Below, piece by piece: positions 50,942 through 63,204 of a stretch of DNA of 64,000 nt (its first letter is position 1; every line of letters begins with the position of its first letter). Source of the stretch: Beroe forskalii. Lineage: Eukaryota > Ctenophora > Nuda > Beroida > Beroidae. The translations under genes were made by a program, and so were the position numbers. The DNA lies in the NCBI GenBank assembly GCA_011033025.1, contig WFMF01000166.1:248001-312000 (forward strand). The letters are read 5' to 3'. The notes under the pieces were generated by a model that worked only from the letters and a program-made list of their open reading frames with translations, was not told the origin of the DNA and did no database searches.

Positions 50942-52959
50942 TAGCCGCTGAATCGAGAATTCACACTTTTTATCGTGTGATGTGCTGCAGTGCACATGTG
51001 TGAAATTCAAACGTTCCCTTCTTGATTCACTGAAATAATGTTATCGATGTAATGAAGAAAGGAGAAACAACCATGATTGTGTAATTCTGTCATTTGTCAT
51101 TGCACCTGTTCGCCATTACATAACTCGGCCTTGTCTACATGAACTCCTGAATCTTGGGTGAAGAAAGCGCAGATGTGCCTTGCGTGATGGACATTGTCTA
51201 AACTCTAAAGTAGCTATTTGTGTTTCATGGTTATTACGTCCTCCCATAATTATAACAGTCTAGTATAGCAGTAACAATGACGAATTTACGATTTATCGGA
51301 CTATAGGTGTAGTTAACAGTAGTTGTTTTGCCGACATTTTTTTGACCTTTGGCGCAGATGTTCAATGTTACCATATTGTAATTATTATAATTAATTTGTA
51401 GTATCGTCACAATAATTCATTTCTCATAGTCAGACAGTCATAACGCATGGTGAATCCATCTGTTAATGATATATAATGTCGGGGAAAATATCGTAAGTTC
51501 TCTATAAGAGTACTCAAGGGAAAATTTTCGGGAAAATATCTACATTGCAAACCATGGAATTTATTTTTCCGATCCATTCTTCATGAACTCACGTGATAGT
51601 CACGTAGTAACCTCGTGATATACCTTTTGCAGGCAGATGAAATTATTGTCATTTCTTCATTACCTTAGCGCTGTTGCAACAATTCATTTGGCACTCTTAA
51701 ACAGTAGATACTAGATGATGAATGCGCAGTTTGTCATAAAAGACTTTAGAGTAAAGATGGTAGGTAGGTGCTCAAAAGAACATTTCAAAAATTGATAATA
51801 TCATTTCAGGATAAAGGAACTTAAATAAATTCTCCACATTTTTCTAAGATAAAGAACTTTTATAACCGTATCGTGTTAAAAAGTATTCTTCATTTTGGAA
51901 AATGAGCAGTTTGATAACTTCATTCCATGAATACCACGAGAGGAATGGCTCCATCGAGGCAAAGTATTCGATACACCATCAATTACCCAATGAGCGAGCT
52001 GCTCGACCTATTCAAGCATGCCTTCTGTCAATTGTTACAGTCTATTCTCTGTTACAGAAAAAGGCAGTATGTCCGGGCATTTCATTGACTGGAAAGAAGC
52101 TGCTATTATCTTATCATTATCGAAGTATGAAGCCACTAGAATACCGGAGCCAACAGCCATTTTTCTTGTGAATAGTCACCCAAATAATTTCCAGGAAGTG
52201 CAGCAATAGTTGGTATTGTAATATCATTAATCGAATTGATCACATTCAGAAATGATCAAGCCAAAACCTAAAAGTGTCGTTCAATGCAAAAAGTGTCGTT
52301 CAGTGCAAAAAGTGTTGTTCTGTGCAAAAATTGTCGATTGTTGTGCTAAAAGTGCCTATCAGTGCAGGCAGGTAGGTGTCGATATACCCAATTGAACCGG
52401 CCTTATTTAAAGACCCTTATTTAACCGGCCCTTAAGGATAATTACGACTTTGAGATTTTGACCAAAGGGCGAGTTTAAAAGGGCGGTTAAAGTCGGGCCG
52501 ATTAAATTAAAGGCCAGTTAATTTTGGTCCGATGAAACTTTTATTACTTTGGCTTATGTATTCTTACATTCTTTCGACCGTCATTATACCGGGTGGGCCA
52601 AAAAGAATGTTACAAAAGTAACGCGCTGTAACTTTGCTTGTGGTTGGAGTTTCTTGATGAAACTTTAGGATGTCATAGGTATGTACAATAGAATTTTGCA
52701 CTAAAAAAGTGTTTAGCTCAGAAAATGTTCGAGTTATCAACAAAAAAACCTGTTTGCGGCCATATTTTAACTTTTGAGAGTCAATAACTCAGCTTGTGCT
52801 TGGAGTTTCTTGATTATATTTTAGGACGTCATAGGTATAGGCTTTAAGTTTTTGCAACAAAAGTTTGAAGTGTCTAGCTCAAAAAATGTCTCAGTTATCA
52901 AGAAGAATCTCTGTTTCTTTGCCCATATCTCTGAAACCAAATTATTTCTATTGATTTTA
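50942..52959. other. non-coding; diverged tandem pair and repeat motifs
   Basis: 52390-52535 carries GGCCGGTT/AACCGGCC words. 52628-52910 is two diverged copies (~160 bp) sharing TTGGAGTTTCTTGAT and TTTAGGA(T/C)GTCATAGGTA. CGGGTGGGCCAAAAAGAATG at 52590 resembles a Tc1/mariner-type terminal sequence. 51902-52209 has two overlapping frames of uncertain status. Confidence 0.4.
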
Positions 52960-53290
52960 TCATCACTCATCTCTTCCACTTCCATTGATCTCTATATACA
53001 ATCCCCCTTTCTCTCTAAACTGTGATCCTCAGAATTTTGGAGATCTGGGTGGCCCAGCCTTGCAGTTCAATCAATCAGGGGTACGGTGGGCCGAAACCCC
53101 TCCGTTCTCTCTCGTCACCTGACAGTTGACAAGGGAGGACCTTTCATCTGCAAGGTAACCGCTGATGATTCACAGTTTAGTCTCTTCCCTCTCTACTCCG
53201 ATCTTCGGATTATAAAATTGATATTCAGAATTTATTTTATGTCTTTCATATACCCATACACCTTTATAGATAAGACTTTGGATTATAGTG
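52960..53290 (+). repeat. dispersed repeat family A, copy 3
   Basis: The longest copy seen: CTTCCACTTCCATTGATCTC, GGGTGGCCCAGCCTTG, GACAAGGGAGGACC, GGTAACCGCTGATGATTCAC and ATACCCATACACC. It aligns in reverse with 3660-4060 and in direct orientation with 8850-9005. Confidence 0.7.
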
Positions 53291-53478
53291 ACAGAAAATA
53301 TAGTAATAAGGTAATATTAAATCCCGATAAAAAACTGTTAAAAACAAAAACAACTATTGTACACAGTACAAATAAGGGTGGGTGGAATTTAACATTTTAG
53401 AATTAAATATTATGTGTTGTGAAATCGCAAGTGCTGCCTTAAATAAGTAAATAGTTTAATAGTACAGATCTTTCATCT

Positions 53479-53500
53479 TAATTTCTACCACTAAGGTAGG
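53479..53500. repeat. solo end of the CCTTAGTGGTAG element
   Basis: TTAATTTCTACCACTAAGGT matches the right end of the 50159-50939 element, but no opposite end is seen nearby. Confidence 0.5.
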
Positions 53501-53784
53501 GCTATGCTGACGTTTTGGTATTCAGATGAGATTATCATTATGAGATTATGATATTCATAATATGTTAGGTAAAATAATAAAGCAAATTATTTTCCAACTT
53601 CCTTAGCCCCTGAGCTCGTGGCTAGAGCGTGGCCGAGCAACCACGTGACTAACGCACGTGCAATGCGCTCTAAGCCAGTCACAAAGGATATTCTTCTGAG
53701 CACCGTGCTTGTGATTTGTGAAGCAAGCACCAGAATGGGTACCGGAATATCGGATAGTAAGCCGTTAAATAACTTTTCGGTGAG

Positions 53785-54609
53785 TTGCAAATCTCAATGC
53801 TCACGGCAGCGAGCCTGGTACCAGTATCTACTACAGTATCAGTATCTCAGTGTTTCGGGGTCAGAAACCTAACTTTTGTTATGCACTTTGGAATCTCTTT
53901 ACGGGGAATCTCTAAGTTGGAACATGCTTTAGATAAGATTATGGCACCGGTTCATGAGAAATACAGTATTATGGGTGATCCTAAACGTCTCTTGGACAGA
54001 GTGCACCTGTATCTTGTCAACGATCACATAGCGTTAATTGTTATCGTACCCTTCCAGATACCAAACAATGTGGTACAAATTGGCGGATCTTCGGTAAAAC
54101 CTGGAAAACCTCTGGAAGGGGATATTAAAGATCCTTTGTAGAGCAACAAAAGTTCCTAATCATTTTGGTTTCTGTGGGTTCATATGCCGACTTAAATTAG
54201 TGGGTAAAGTGGTCTACCACACTCAAAGCTGTGCTGGAAGAATGAACGTTGCTGTGGTGATTGCGAAGCAAGTATTCCCGAAGTTTCGGAGAATTTCTTC
54301 GTCACTTCGTGGCTACCACTAAGCTATCTTCTGCCCAGAAGGGCCATTGACCTGTTCATATCTCACTGTGGAAACAACGGCAGGATCGAGACCATTCTCT
54401 ACAACGTTCCTGTGCTGTGTACTCCCGTTCTTGGAGATCAGAGTTTAATAATCGGAGAAACTATCCATGCTAGGGGGTTTGGTGAAATGATTCTACCCAA
54501 GGGAATGGCGGCAGACAACATTAGAGAAATCGTATCTAAGATGCTGAAGGAGAAAAGCAACTACGTCGCTAAGATGAGGAGAGCTACTATACTACAGGGT
54601 GTATACTGA
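53785..54609 (+). pseudogene. UDP-glycosyltransferase (UGT, GT1 family) pseudogene
   Basis: Matches the C-terminal half of animal UGTs but in at least three frames. 53785-54141 includes KLEHALDKIMAPVHEKY and PNNVVQIGGSSVKPGKPL. After a frameshift near 54125 it reads SFVEQQKFLIILVSVGSYAD, then a stop. A third frame gives TSWLPL, AIDLFISHCGNNGRIETILY, a shortened donor-binding segment ending in GDQ, and GFGEMILPKGMAADNIREIV, then a stop at 54609. The UDP-sugar signature is present (HCGNNGRIE). The C-terminal transmembrane segment is missing. Weak N-terminal similarity (LAPELVARAW, then NHVT) may begin near 53610. Frameshifts plus truncation make this a dead copy. Intact UGTs conjugate small lipophilic compounds in the endoplasmic reticulum. 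Confidence 0.85.
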
Positions 54610-57600
54610 GAACTTCCACTCTGAACCAGCCACTGGCACCCAAAAGATGTTATATTATTTTGAAAATTGTTACTACTTTTCGCCAATTGCCATTACCAAT
54701 TTAGGGTATGAATGTTACCATCATGAAGGGCTGTGAAGGAAATAGTACACTAGATTTAGGAACGGTTTTGGGCAGTTCATTGGTCACAAATTGACACAAA
54801 ACATAGTTATAATGTAACAGCCGATCCAGGAACAACGATTTAGCAGTGCTGAATCAGCATGTAGGTTTAAGCCGTAGATTGTAGGCAAGCCTATTTATTT
54901 TTTTTCACGCAACATAATTATTATATCATCTCTCTTTGGGTGTTGTGTAAACCGCCTCCACTCCTCATCGCCGGTTATCAGCTCGACAACACAGCTCACG
55001 AAGTGAGAAGGTGTTGTTTATTCATTATCACTACTGAACCAGTGCCTCAGTGTACTATTGCAGTAGTACCAGACTCAAGCCACTATCATACCGAAGTGGT
55101 TCAGTGGTATTATAAAGGATGCTATAATTAACGGAGTAATATTCCTCAAAACAATGTAATTAATATGGAATACTTGCTGGAAATTGTTCACGTAAATCAC
55201 TGGAGCGTTCAATGTTATTACTGGCCGTTATTGCATTGGTAGATTACTTGTTTGTTTCGGTCATATCAGACTCATGAAATTTCTTTTGTTTCTTTTAGTT
55301 ATAAAAAGTAACTAAGAGATAACTAGAAAATAATCATAGTCGTGCTGTCAATGATTCTAACAAATTAATACCTTGTCACTTTGAGACCTGTACGTTACCA
55401 CCGACGAGACAAAGTCGTGTCAGTGAGAAGGTAATAGGTATTAATTCTTATAATGTTGGTCGGATTGTGTTTCTTCCATTTTTGTATCGGGCCAAGATGT
55501 TTGGTTAAGAGTTCGAAGGTATTATCAGATATAACGCTTGGCCGAGAGTATTTTATAAAGTGCAGCCTCCTTCTGCCTTCATGCAATACTAGTATCATCA
55601 GCATTCAGCCATAACCGTGACAGCCTAGTGGTGCGGCATCGATTTCCAATTTGCAGTTGCTCAGTTAGTACCCACTGACGGTTGCTCATTTCTTGACGAG
55701 TGCTGACCGGAAAACAGATGCTTGGGTTGACAGATAAAGTGATTAGTAAGAGACACGATTCTTAATCCTTATTTCTGATTCTCTTGAAACTCCTAATCTG
55801 TTCATGTCCAGGCTAATTTTCCTCACGTTTCTGACAACTGCAATCGTTTGTTGAGGCGTTCTATGGCACGGCGATTACTCCTGAATCTCCTACGGAATTT
55901 CCCTATCCTCACTTACTTATTGCCCAATAAAATCTGCACATTCCGGTTTTTTCCTCTGGCCTGACAGTAAATTTATCGCTATATATTATGTAGTGATCTC
56001 CATAGCAAGTTCCGCTGCGTACGTCAACGGCAGATGTTGTAAGGGCTGAATATGCCTAGGTGTCTAGCATTGTTCACACCATTGTTTGAGGATGATGAGC
56101 CGCTGTAGACTGTTGAGAGTGACGTCATTATCATGGTATAACATGTTGTGTTATTGCCGTAACCCAGGTCTATATCCCCTGCTACTTCCCGTATTGTGTG
56201 CTGGGAGCGTTCTGTCACTGTCAGCGCCAGGTGTGAAGGTCTATAGCCCGGGTTTTCTGCTTGTTTACTGGACCTTACCCCCGCGTGTTATATATACTCA
56301 GTAACTTTATGTAACCCTGCCAGCAACCCTAGTAACGGTAACTCATGGCGTCACGACCCTCCCTCTGCCACTGCTTTCTCAGGATATATTGCTTAGTTCC
56401 AGTGTAGTTTGACACCTCAAATTGCAGTTCACCTCCTCTACTCTTCTCCAATAGAAACTTGTGTGTGACCATAAGGTCAGAATGTGTTCTGTGATTTAAC
56501 AATCGCTTCTTTTCCTCACATTCCTTCCTTCTTTCCTTCGCTGTGCAATGATTCCCTCGCACGGTTCGGAAGTTTTCAGCCCTCAAAGTGAAAAGATATT
56601 AATTTCTCGCATTTTCCTCTCCGCTTTATTCTTCCCCCGCACTCTGATCCCTGCGAAGCTGTAACTGTAACGTGCTAGCACCAGAGGCCAGAGTAGTCCG
56701 GAACTTCACAGTTTCTTGTGCCTCGTTAGCAGAGACTGACATTTGGAAAGTTCATCATCGTGCGGTCAATCGTTTGAAGGGATCGACCTCCTCAAATATA
56801 GATATCAGATATCTGTTTCATATTTTCTGTCATTATCATTGAATGGTTCATTTTGCACCTATACCTATAAAATATTTCTCTGATGCGTCGGTAATCAGCA
56901 ATACGGATGATATTGACGGCAGGTCAACATTTGCCTTTGGTGATGAAGTTATATTTGCATGAGAGTGATTAGACAGATTGAAGCAGGAAACACCGGCCAC
57001 ACAATTACACACGAATTCCTCAACCGAGATTCCTCATTCTCATATCCATTTGTGTTGACATGGTGACTGTCAGATGATATGACCTTTACCATTGTCAGCA
57101 TCTCTCGCTATTTTGGCATTCGATCCCGTGCATCATATCTGAGGCAAGATAGTCTCGCTTTTATTGCAACTGCGTTGCCAAGGATACGGGTTATTAGTTC
57201 AGTCTGACAGGTCAGGTCGAAGGTGAGGGGAAGTTATAGGAGAATCGCTGTAACTATATCTCTCTTTAAAGTCCTAATCTGTTTCGTGTCCCTGACAGGT
57301 AACCCGACAGGGGAGGTGCTGATGATGCATGCTCCAGATTTAGAGCAGCTTTTATTGTCCGAGATATATGGCACGTTATCCTGTTTCAATGCGATTAGTC
57401 ATGATGTAGTGATTACTGTTATATCTTTTCAATTATAAACTTGACGTTTTAAAGTTAATCTCCCCAACCTCGCTGCCTCCACGCTACGTTGAGCAAACTT
57501 TAGGTCACGTGTCACAGTAAAGCTGTGGCAGTGCACATGCCCTGATTCGATAACAAATAGCGCAATGAACATCAGACTGGTGGGAGGGTTTGGAAATTCG

Positions 57601-59609
57601 TGCACGTGCGGAAAATAGCGGTTTGCTGTCGTCAATTCACGCCATTCTAGTTAATGATAATGCCGTCGCTATTATAGAACCTCCCATTATTTGCTTCTCA
57701 ATCGTCATTTTAATTACAATTGACTAAGGCTTAACATTCGATAATACAAGGATCTATATAGTGGGCTTCTCCAGAATCACTATAGTTACTTTCCTGAAGT
57801 ATTCTTGTCGGAATTATAGATTTATCTGAAGCAGGCATGAACTGATTTACCGCTACTAGGTATGAGTTATCTTATTCCTTCAAATCCGATAATTTTACCA
57901 GGTAATCATGGAGGGACCCACGGGAAAGTTAGTGATCTATTACTTACTTAGCTCATATCGCTCTTATATTATCATTGATAACTCACTTCGTGCGAAACAT
58001 GTGAGTACGAAGAAGCTACTCATTGGTTCCTTTTTAAAAGTTAGGAGCTCTTTGATGCATTAGCATGAACGATATATCGCATATTATCTAAACTGTTATT
58101 AAATGAAAACTTACTTCTAATGGTAAATTTTCATCGACGTGATATATAACCCTGCACAATGACAAAGTCGTGCTATTTTTCATTGCCTGGTTAAGAATTA
58201 TGGGCGTCTACATTATGCTGAGTTGAGTAATAAGGTCATTTCCTGGGATAGGTATAAGAAGTAATCATAATGCTGGAATACAAATCGACAATGATACTCA
58301 TTTTACATTTTACACTACCTTCTGGATTTATTGAGTTGTCATTTGACTCTTTTACGTGTTTCACCGCCCATGTTTCACTTTGTGCCTTTGTGGTATTTTA
58401 CTCATTTTAATCGGTTTTTGATCATTTTTTAATTTCATTGTTTAATCCATCAATATCACTCCGATATATTGGGATATGATTGCACATCTCATCTCAATTT
58501 AGCGAAGAAATAGAGATGAAATGGAATTATATTACTGCAGTTATACGTAATAATCAAAACTATCGATTCTCGTCAGTTTAAGCACAAAAGCTCAAAATCA
58601 ACTTCACTTTTACTCTAGTTGAGTATTAGTAGGGTATAGTTTTGTTTGCACTAATGCACTTGCACTTCAATCCCCGGACGTTTTGACCATTCCAAGTTGC
58701 TCTTGAGTTCTTCAGGCAATTTTGTCGTAGAAACTTCGTTTTTATATCAACACACTGCTTACCGTTCATATTCGGCTTTAAATGAAAATATGCCCCAAAA
58801 CGCACAGGAAAAACTTACAGTCAAAAAGGCTCTGGTGTAGTGGTTTTGTACCATAACATGCGTGAGCTTAATTGTATCCTATTATTGCCCAATTATTTTA
58901 ATCTTGGCCCTTGAAGTTTGTAGAGACATTTTATCTGGAAACGAAAACAACGAGAATTCAAAATGTTGTACAGACAAAATAAAAAAAAAATTTAAAAAAA
59001 AATAAAAAAAAATAAAAAAAGTAATAATAATCTGGACCAACATAATTTAGGTGCATTTATGTGATATTAAGCGGTTGCATGACTGGTTAAGTCATTCCCA
59101 TGTTTTGCCCTTACTTTTAAATATATCAGTATAGTTGCTTGGATAATGTTTTTTTTCAAATTTCAGATCTGCGTTCACGGGAAACTGTGCTGGAGGGATA
59201 AATGAGTAGTTACCCATTGCGGGGAAATCTCGGGAGATTGATTGAAGTATAGAATACACTGAAAACTTCCTTCAAAACCACCACTGGCTTAATTACCTAG
59301 AATCCTTCGATTCCTGTCATTGGCTGCACAGCTTTTGGCATTAAAAAAACGTACCATCTTATTATGATGGCCAGATCAGATTGGGCCCTTCTCACCTCTT
59401 AGAATTATAATTTGTTGGTGGTGTTAAACCATTCATATATCAGTCACAAGGCAACCTGATCATATTGCATGCATCCATTAATTGTCCTCGGATTGGACAC
59501 TGCCCTATTGCCCTGATCACCACTGTAGAGTGTTAGAATGTCAATTAATTGTAGATGGTTATTGAAGGGTTTAGTAACGAGTAAAAATTACTAAACGTCA
59601 TAATGTCAT
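54610..59609. other. intergenic, no supported gene
   Basis: One TGACGTCA at 56120-56127 and a poly(A)-rich tract at 58979-59018. A minus-strand open frame without ATG at 56586-56329 (contains SDLMVTHKFLLEKSRGGELQ) is protein-like but unrecognised. Nothing else is supported. Confidence 0.35.
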
Positions 59610-60807
59610 ATTATGCACCTCCCAGGCATGTTTATGCTATGTATTCAAAAACCCTATAGGCACCAGGGTACCGTGCGCAATAAATTATTATGCACTGTAG
59701 TGCCGAAATCAGTTATTACGCACTGTAGGTCATAATAATTTATTATGGTGCAGTAGAACAGTGCGTAATAATTTATTTCGCACAGTTGAGCAAACTGTAC
59801 CTTCAAATCTTAATTTAAAACATTTCCTTGTGGTTGAAAATATTGCCATTTTCGAGTAAAGTCGGTGCATAATTCAGTTTAATAACTCGTAAAATTACTA
59901 AACTCAGCATTTAAAAACCTCGGCCTTCGGCCTCGGTTTTTTTCAATGCCATATTACACTCAGGCCTCCGGCCCTTGTGTAATATGACGTTTAATTTTTA
60001 CTCGTTACTAAACCTTCATTACACACGAGGGCCGAAGGCCCGAGTGTGTAATATAACGATGAAAAACCGAGGCCGAAGGCCGAGGTTTTTAATGCTGAGT
60101 TTAGTAATTTCTACGAGTTATTAAACTGAATTATGCACCTTCAACGTGTTTATGCTATGTATTCAAAAACCTATAGGCACCAGGGTACCGTGTGCAATAA
60201 ATTGCGCACTGTAGTGCCGATATCCGGATTTATTACGCACTGTAGGTCATAATAATTTATTATGGTGCAGCAGAACAGTGCATAACAATTTATTTCACAT
60301 AGTTGGGCAAACAGTACCTTCAAATCTTGATTTAAAACATTTCCTTGTGTTTTGAAAATATTGCCATTTTTCAGTAATTACGGTGCATAATTCAGTTTAA
60401 CTCGTAAAATTACTAAACTCAGCATTAAAAGACCTCGGCCTTCGGCCTCGGTTTTTCAATGCCATATTACACACTCGGGCCTCCGGCCCTCGTGTGTAAT
60501 ATTACGTTAAGTAACTTTTACTCGTTACTAAACCCTTCATTATGCACCGACTTAACTCGAAAAAATGGCAATATTTTCAAACACAAGGAAATGTTTTAAA
60601 TTAAGATTTGAAGGTACAGTTTGCTCAACTGTGGGAAATAAATTATTACGCACTGTTCTACTGCACCATGATAAATTATTATGACCTACAGTGTGTTATA
60701 AATCCGGATTTCGGCACTACAGTGCGTAATAATTTATTGCACACGGTACCCTGGTGCCTATAGGGTTTTTGAATACATAGTATAAACACGCCTGGGAGGT
60801 GCATAAT
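59610..60807. mobile_element. nested foldback cluster of three ~265-bp TIR units
   Basis: Units at 59610-59873 and 60130-60391 (same direction) and 60539-60807 (inverted) each begin ATTATGCACC and end GGTGCATAAT. Unit 2 is itself flanked on both sides by mirror-image spacers. These contain CTCGTAAAATTACTAAACTC, then CCTCGGCCTTCGGCCTCGG, then ACACTCGGGCC(T)CCGGCCC. The whole thus folds as hairpins within hairpins. No ORF. The repeated unit is probably a MITE that inserted into copies of itself. Confidence 0.8.
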
Positions 60808-61292
60808 GGTTAATGATGACTTGTCGGCCTGTCCATCCCAAACGCACCCTAAATTCCCTCAAACATACAGTCTAACCACAAGTTCACTGTTATGTCAGAT
60901 CAAACTATCGATTCTGAAGAAATAAAGAAATTGCAAATTCTAAAATCCCAAAATATCGGTAGAAGCCTTTTATCTATAAGGCAGGTGAAAACAAGGACAA
61001 AAGTTGAAAACTCAAATTTACTTATTCGTCATTCATTAGTTCATTGGAAGTCTATAACAACTTAACAAGTCCTGAAGCTTGAAGAAAGGGCATAATTTCC
61101 ATTGGTCACTTTAGTACATTGATAACATTTCAGTTTGTACCCTCTGCACGGTGTCAGCAGCTTCGTCTATTCCACATCCACTAGCCAGTATCAGTAATTA
61201 CCAACATTCATTACCAACAGGATCTGAATTGAGATTCTTATTAATGATGATGGATGTTTATAATCATTAAAATTCCTAAAGTTCAACTCAGC
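60808..61292. other. short AT-rich gap
   Basis: No feature seen between the foldback cluster and the 3' end of the TSP1-domain gene. Confidence 0.4.
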
Positions 61293-61298
61293 TTTATT
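61293..61298 (-). terminator. poly(A) signal of the TSP1-domain gene
   Basis: AATAAA on the minus strand, 4 nt after the stop codon at 61303. The closeness supports exon 3 as the terminal exon. Confidence 0.6.
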
Positions 61299-61302
61299 TC
61301 AT

Positions 61303-62721
61303 TCAATTTGTTCCAAGTATTATTACCTCCGTTCCGTCATCAAGATCAAAAGGGCAGGGTTCCGTGTTGCACTCCCCAGTCAAGGTTGCACCACTATTCT
61401 CATCGAATGGATCTTCCTCACAAGGGTCTCCAGTCTCACTCCTCATGCAGACTCTCTTCTTGGACCGGATTCCTCCTCCACACTCTTCCGAACATTCCGT
61501 CCATTTGTCATACCCACTCCACTCACCGTCAACTGAGATGAAAACTGATTGAAGTGGCATTCAGAGGCACTAGGCTTACTGTTATCTGCTTAGTGTTCCT
61601 TGTAGCGTTAAAACCAATGATGTTAGGAAGTTTCACATCTTTTAGAATTAATTATTCACTTATTACACTTCGCCGAGCCTCAGCCCTCTATAAGAACTTA
61701 AGGCGAGAATATCGAAAATTATACATTTACTATAGCGCAGCCCATGGGATTTTTTTTCCTTTTTTATAGGACGTGTCTCAACGTTTACAGTAGCTGTAAC
61801 ATGTGCAATCATTTGAAAACCCTGTCCCCTTGATAATTGCGAACGAGGACTGAGGGGACGACCATCCTTGGATGGTGACGGGTTGCTGGCTTATATCTTG
61901 TTTCTGGGTTTTGATATTCCAGTCTAGACCCCGAGTGCTCGCAAAACAAAATATGTGAACGATCTCTTACTTTTGAAATTGGCGATTTCCTCCGCAATGC
62001 TACAGGAATCTCCATCTTCCCTAATATTCAAAGACTCTGTGAAAATGTCAGGTGTGCTGCAGGAAAACTTCAAGAACATGGTTTTCCTGGCACATGCCTC
62101 GACAAACATGTCAAACTCCGGAGATCTGGTGTCTTGAGCACAATATCCTGAGATTGTTTTTTCTTGAACGCATGTCCCATCATTTATTATCTGTAATAGC
62201 TTATTTGGTTGGGATTTGAAAATAGAGTTTTACAAAGAAATATCATCAATTATTTATTTCTTGCATTTTTGGGGCCCGAATTTTTGGAAACATTGCCTTC
62301 CTTTCAATTCGTTCAGTATTGACTATAACATTACTAGTAAGATAAATTATAAAAACTTTCTGTGCTGAGCTGTACTGAAATGCAAGAAATAAAAGATCCA
62401 ACGACAATCAAAATTATGATAAAAGCAAAATGAATTTGTCGACCTACCTTTCCCCACGCACTTTTTCTTGATGAAATTCAACACTTTTTGACACTTGCTG
62501 CACAATCCAATAGTGTCTGTCTTATACCCAAAGCATTCTTGATAGTTAGCCACTTTACAATCGATCTTGGTCCAGACCTCTAGACCTTGGTCTCCCCAGA
62601 CCCTTCTGCTTTCTATATCGCGATTATCACGTCCACCCTCATCTTCCTGTCCTGACACTAGGTGCTCAGAAACCATCACAATCAGGATCAGTGCAGCAAA
62701 CACTAGATTACGAGCCATCAT
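61303..62721 (-). CDS. secreted Cys-rich protein with C-terminal thrombospondin type-1 domain (3 exons, ~237 aa)
   Basis: Exon 1 (62721 to ~62458) starts with MMARNLVFAALILIVMVSEH, a signal peptide, and has five Cys in its latter half (DCKVANYQECFGY, then GLCSKC, KKKC). Exon 2 (62190-61971) has five more (GTC, GYC, EAC, FSC, DSC). Exon 3 (61532-61303) holds a TSP1 repeat: W-S-G-Y-D-K-W-T-E-C-S-E-E-C-G-G-G, then six Cys ending GECNTEPC. The stop at 61305-61303 is followed at once by AATAAA (61298-61293). The exon 2/3 junction is phase 1 and clean. The exon 1/2 junction is a problem: the strong donor AAAG-GTAGGT gives a stop, while TGC-GTGGGG keeps frame but is weak. Probably extracellular; partner unknown. 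A missed microexon or an assembly error is possible. Confidence 0.75.
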
Positions 62722-62867
62722 CTTCTGCGGATTCGTCAGTTTTCATTCAAGAAGTGGTTTATTCATTATCTAACTATGTCGTTGATGCATTGTGAGTGTA
62801 GATTTGTTACAGGCTACTCAGAATGCCTCAAGAAGGTCATAATTGAGGCATTTATTTAATATTCATA

Positions 62868-63010
62868 ACCACCAAAACCGTTGGACGGTTGGTCTAGTAA
62901 CCCCCCGCTGGTTTGGATGTGATCAGCCCATTTTGTCTCTTTTCAGGTTCCGTTGTCACATCCAAACCCGCGGGGGGTTACTAGACCAACCGTCCAACGG
63001 TTTTGGTGGT
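62868..63010. repeat. long hairpin, 55-bp arms with one mismatch
   Basis: The left arm 62868-62922 begins ACCACCAAAACCGTTGGACG and includes CCCCCCGC. The right arm 62956-63010 is its reverse complement apart from one base. The loop is 62923-62955. The arms are far more GC-rich than their surroundings. Confidence 0.95.
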
Positions 63011-63040
63011 GATATCTTGACAGATGTATGTAGTTTTAAT

Positions 63041-63160
63041 CCATGTTACTTGCCCAAAGGCAGTTTGGACCCACGTTACTTGCCCTCACGTAGTCCGAAC
63101 CCACGCTACTAGCCCACACGCAAGTCTAACCCACGCAACTTACCCAGACGAAGTCCAAAA
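63041..63160. repeat. 30-bp tandem repeat, 4 copies
   Basis: Units begin at 63041, 63071, 63101 and 63131 with CCA(T/C)G(T/C)(T/A)ACT(T/A)(G/A)CCC. About 70-80% identity, so older than its neighbours. Confidence 0.85.
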
Positions 63161-63204
63161 CTACGTTATTCTAACTTGGAATTACTAGAATTGATATATT
63201 TCTT

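Noticed and set aside
51902..52209. Two overlapping plus-strand ORFs
   Set aside because: Composition is slightly protein-like (DWKEAAIILSLSKYEATRIP), but there is no recognisable domain or splice context, and the frames conflict.
56329..56586. Minus-strand frame with SDLMVTHKFLLEKSRGGELQ
   Set aside because: No ATG start, no linked exons and no family recognised; could not be supported as a gene.
61191..61223. Possible fourth exon of the TSP1 gene after CTCAATTCAG
   Set aside because: It would add only ten residues. Exon 3 already reaches a stop at 61303 with AATAAA directly after it.
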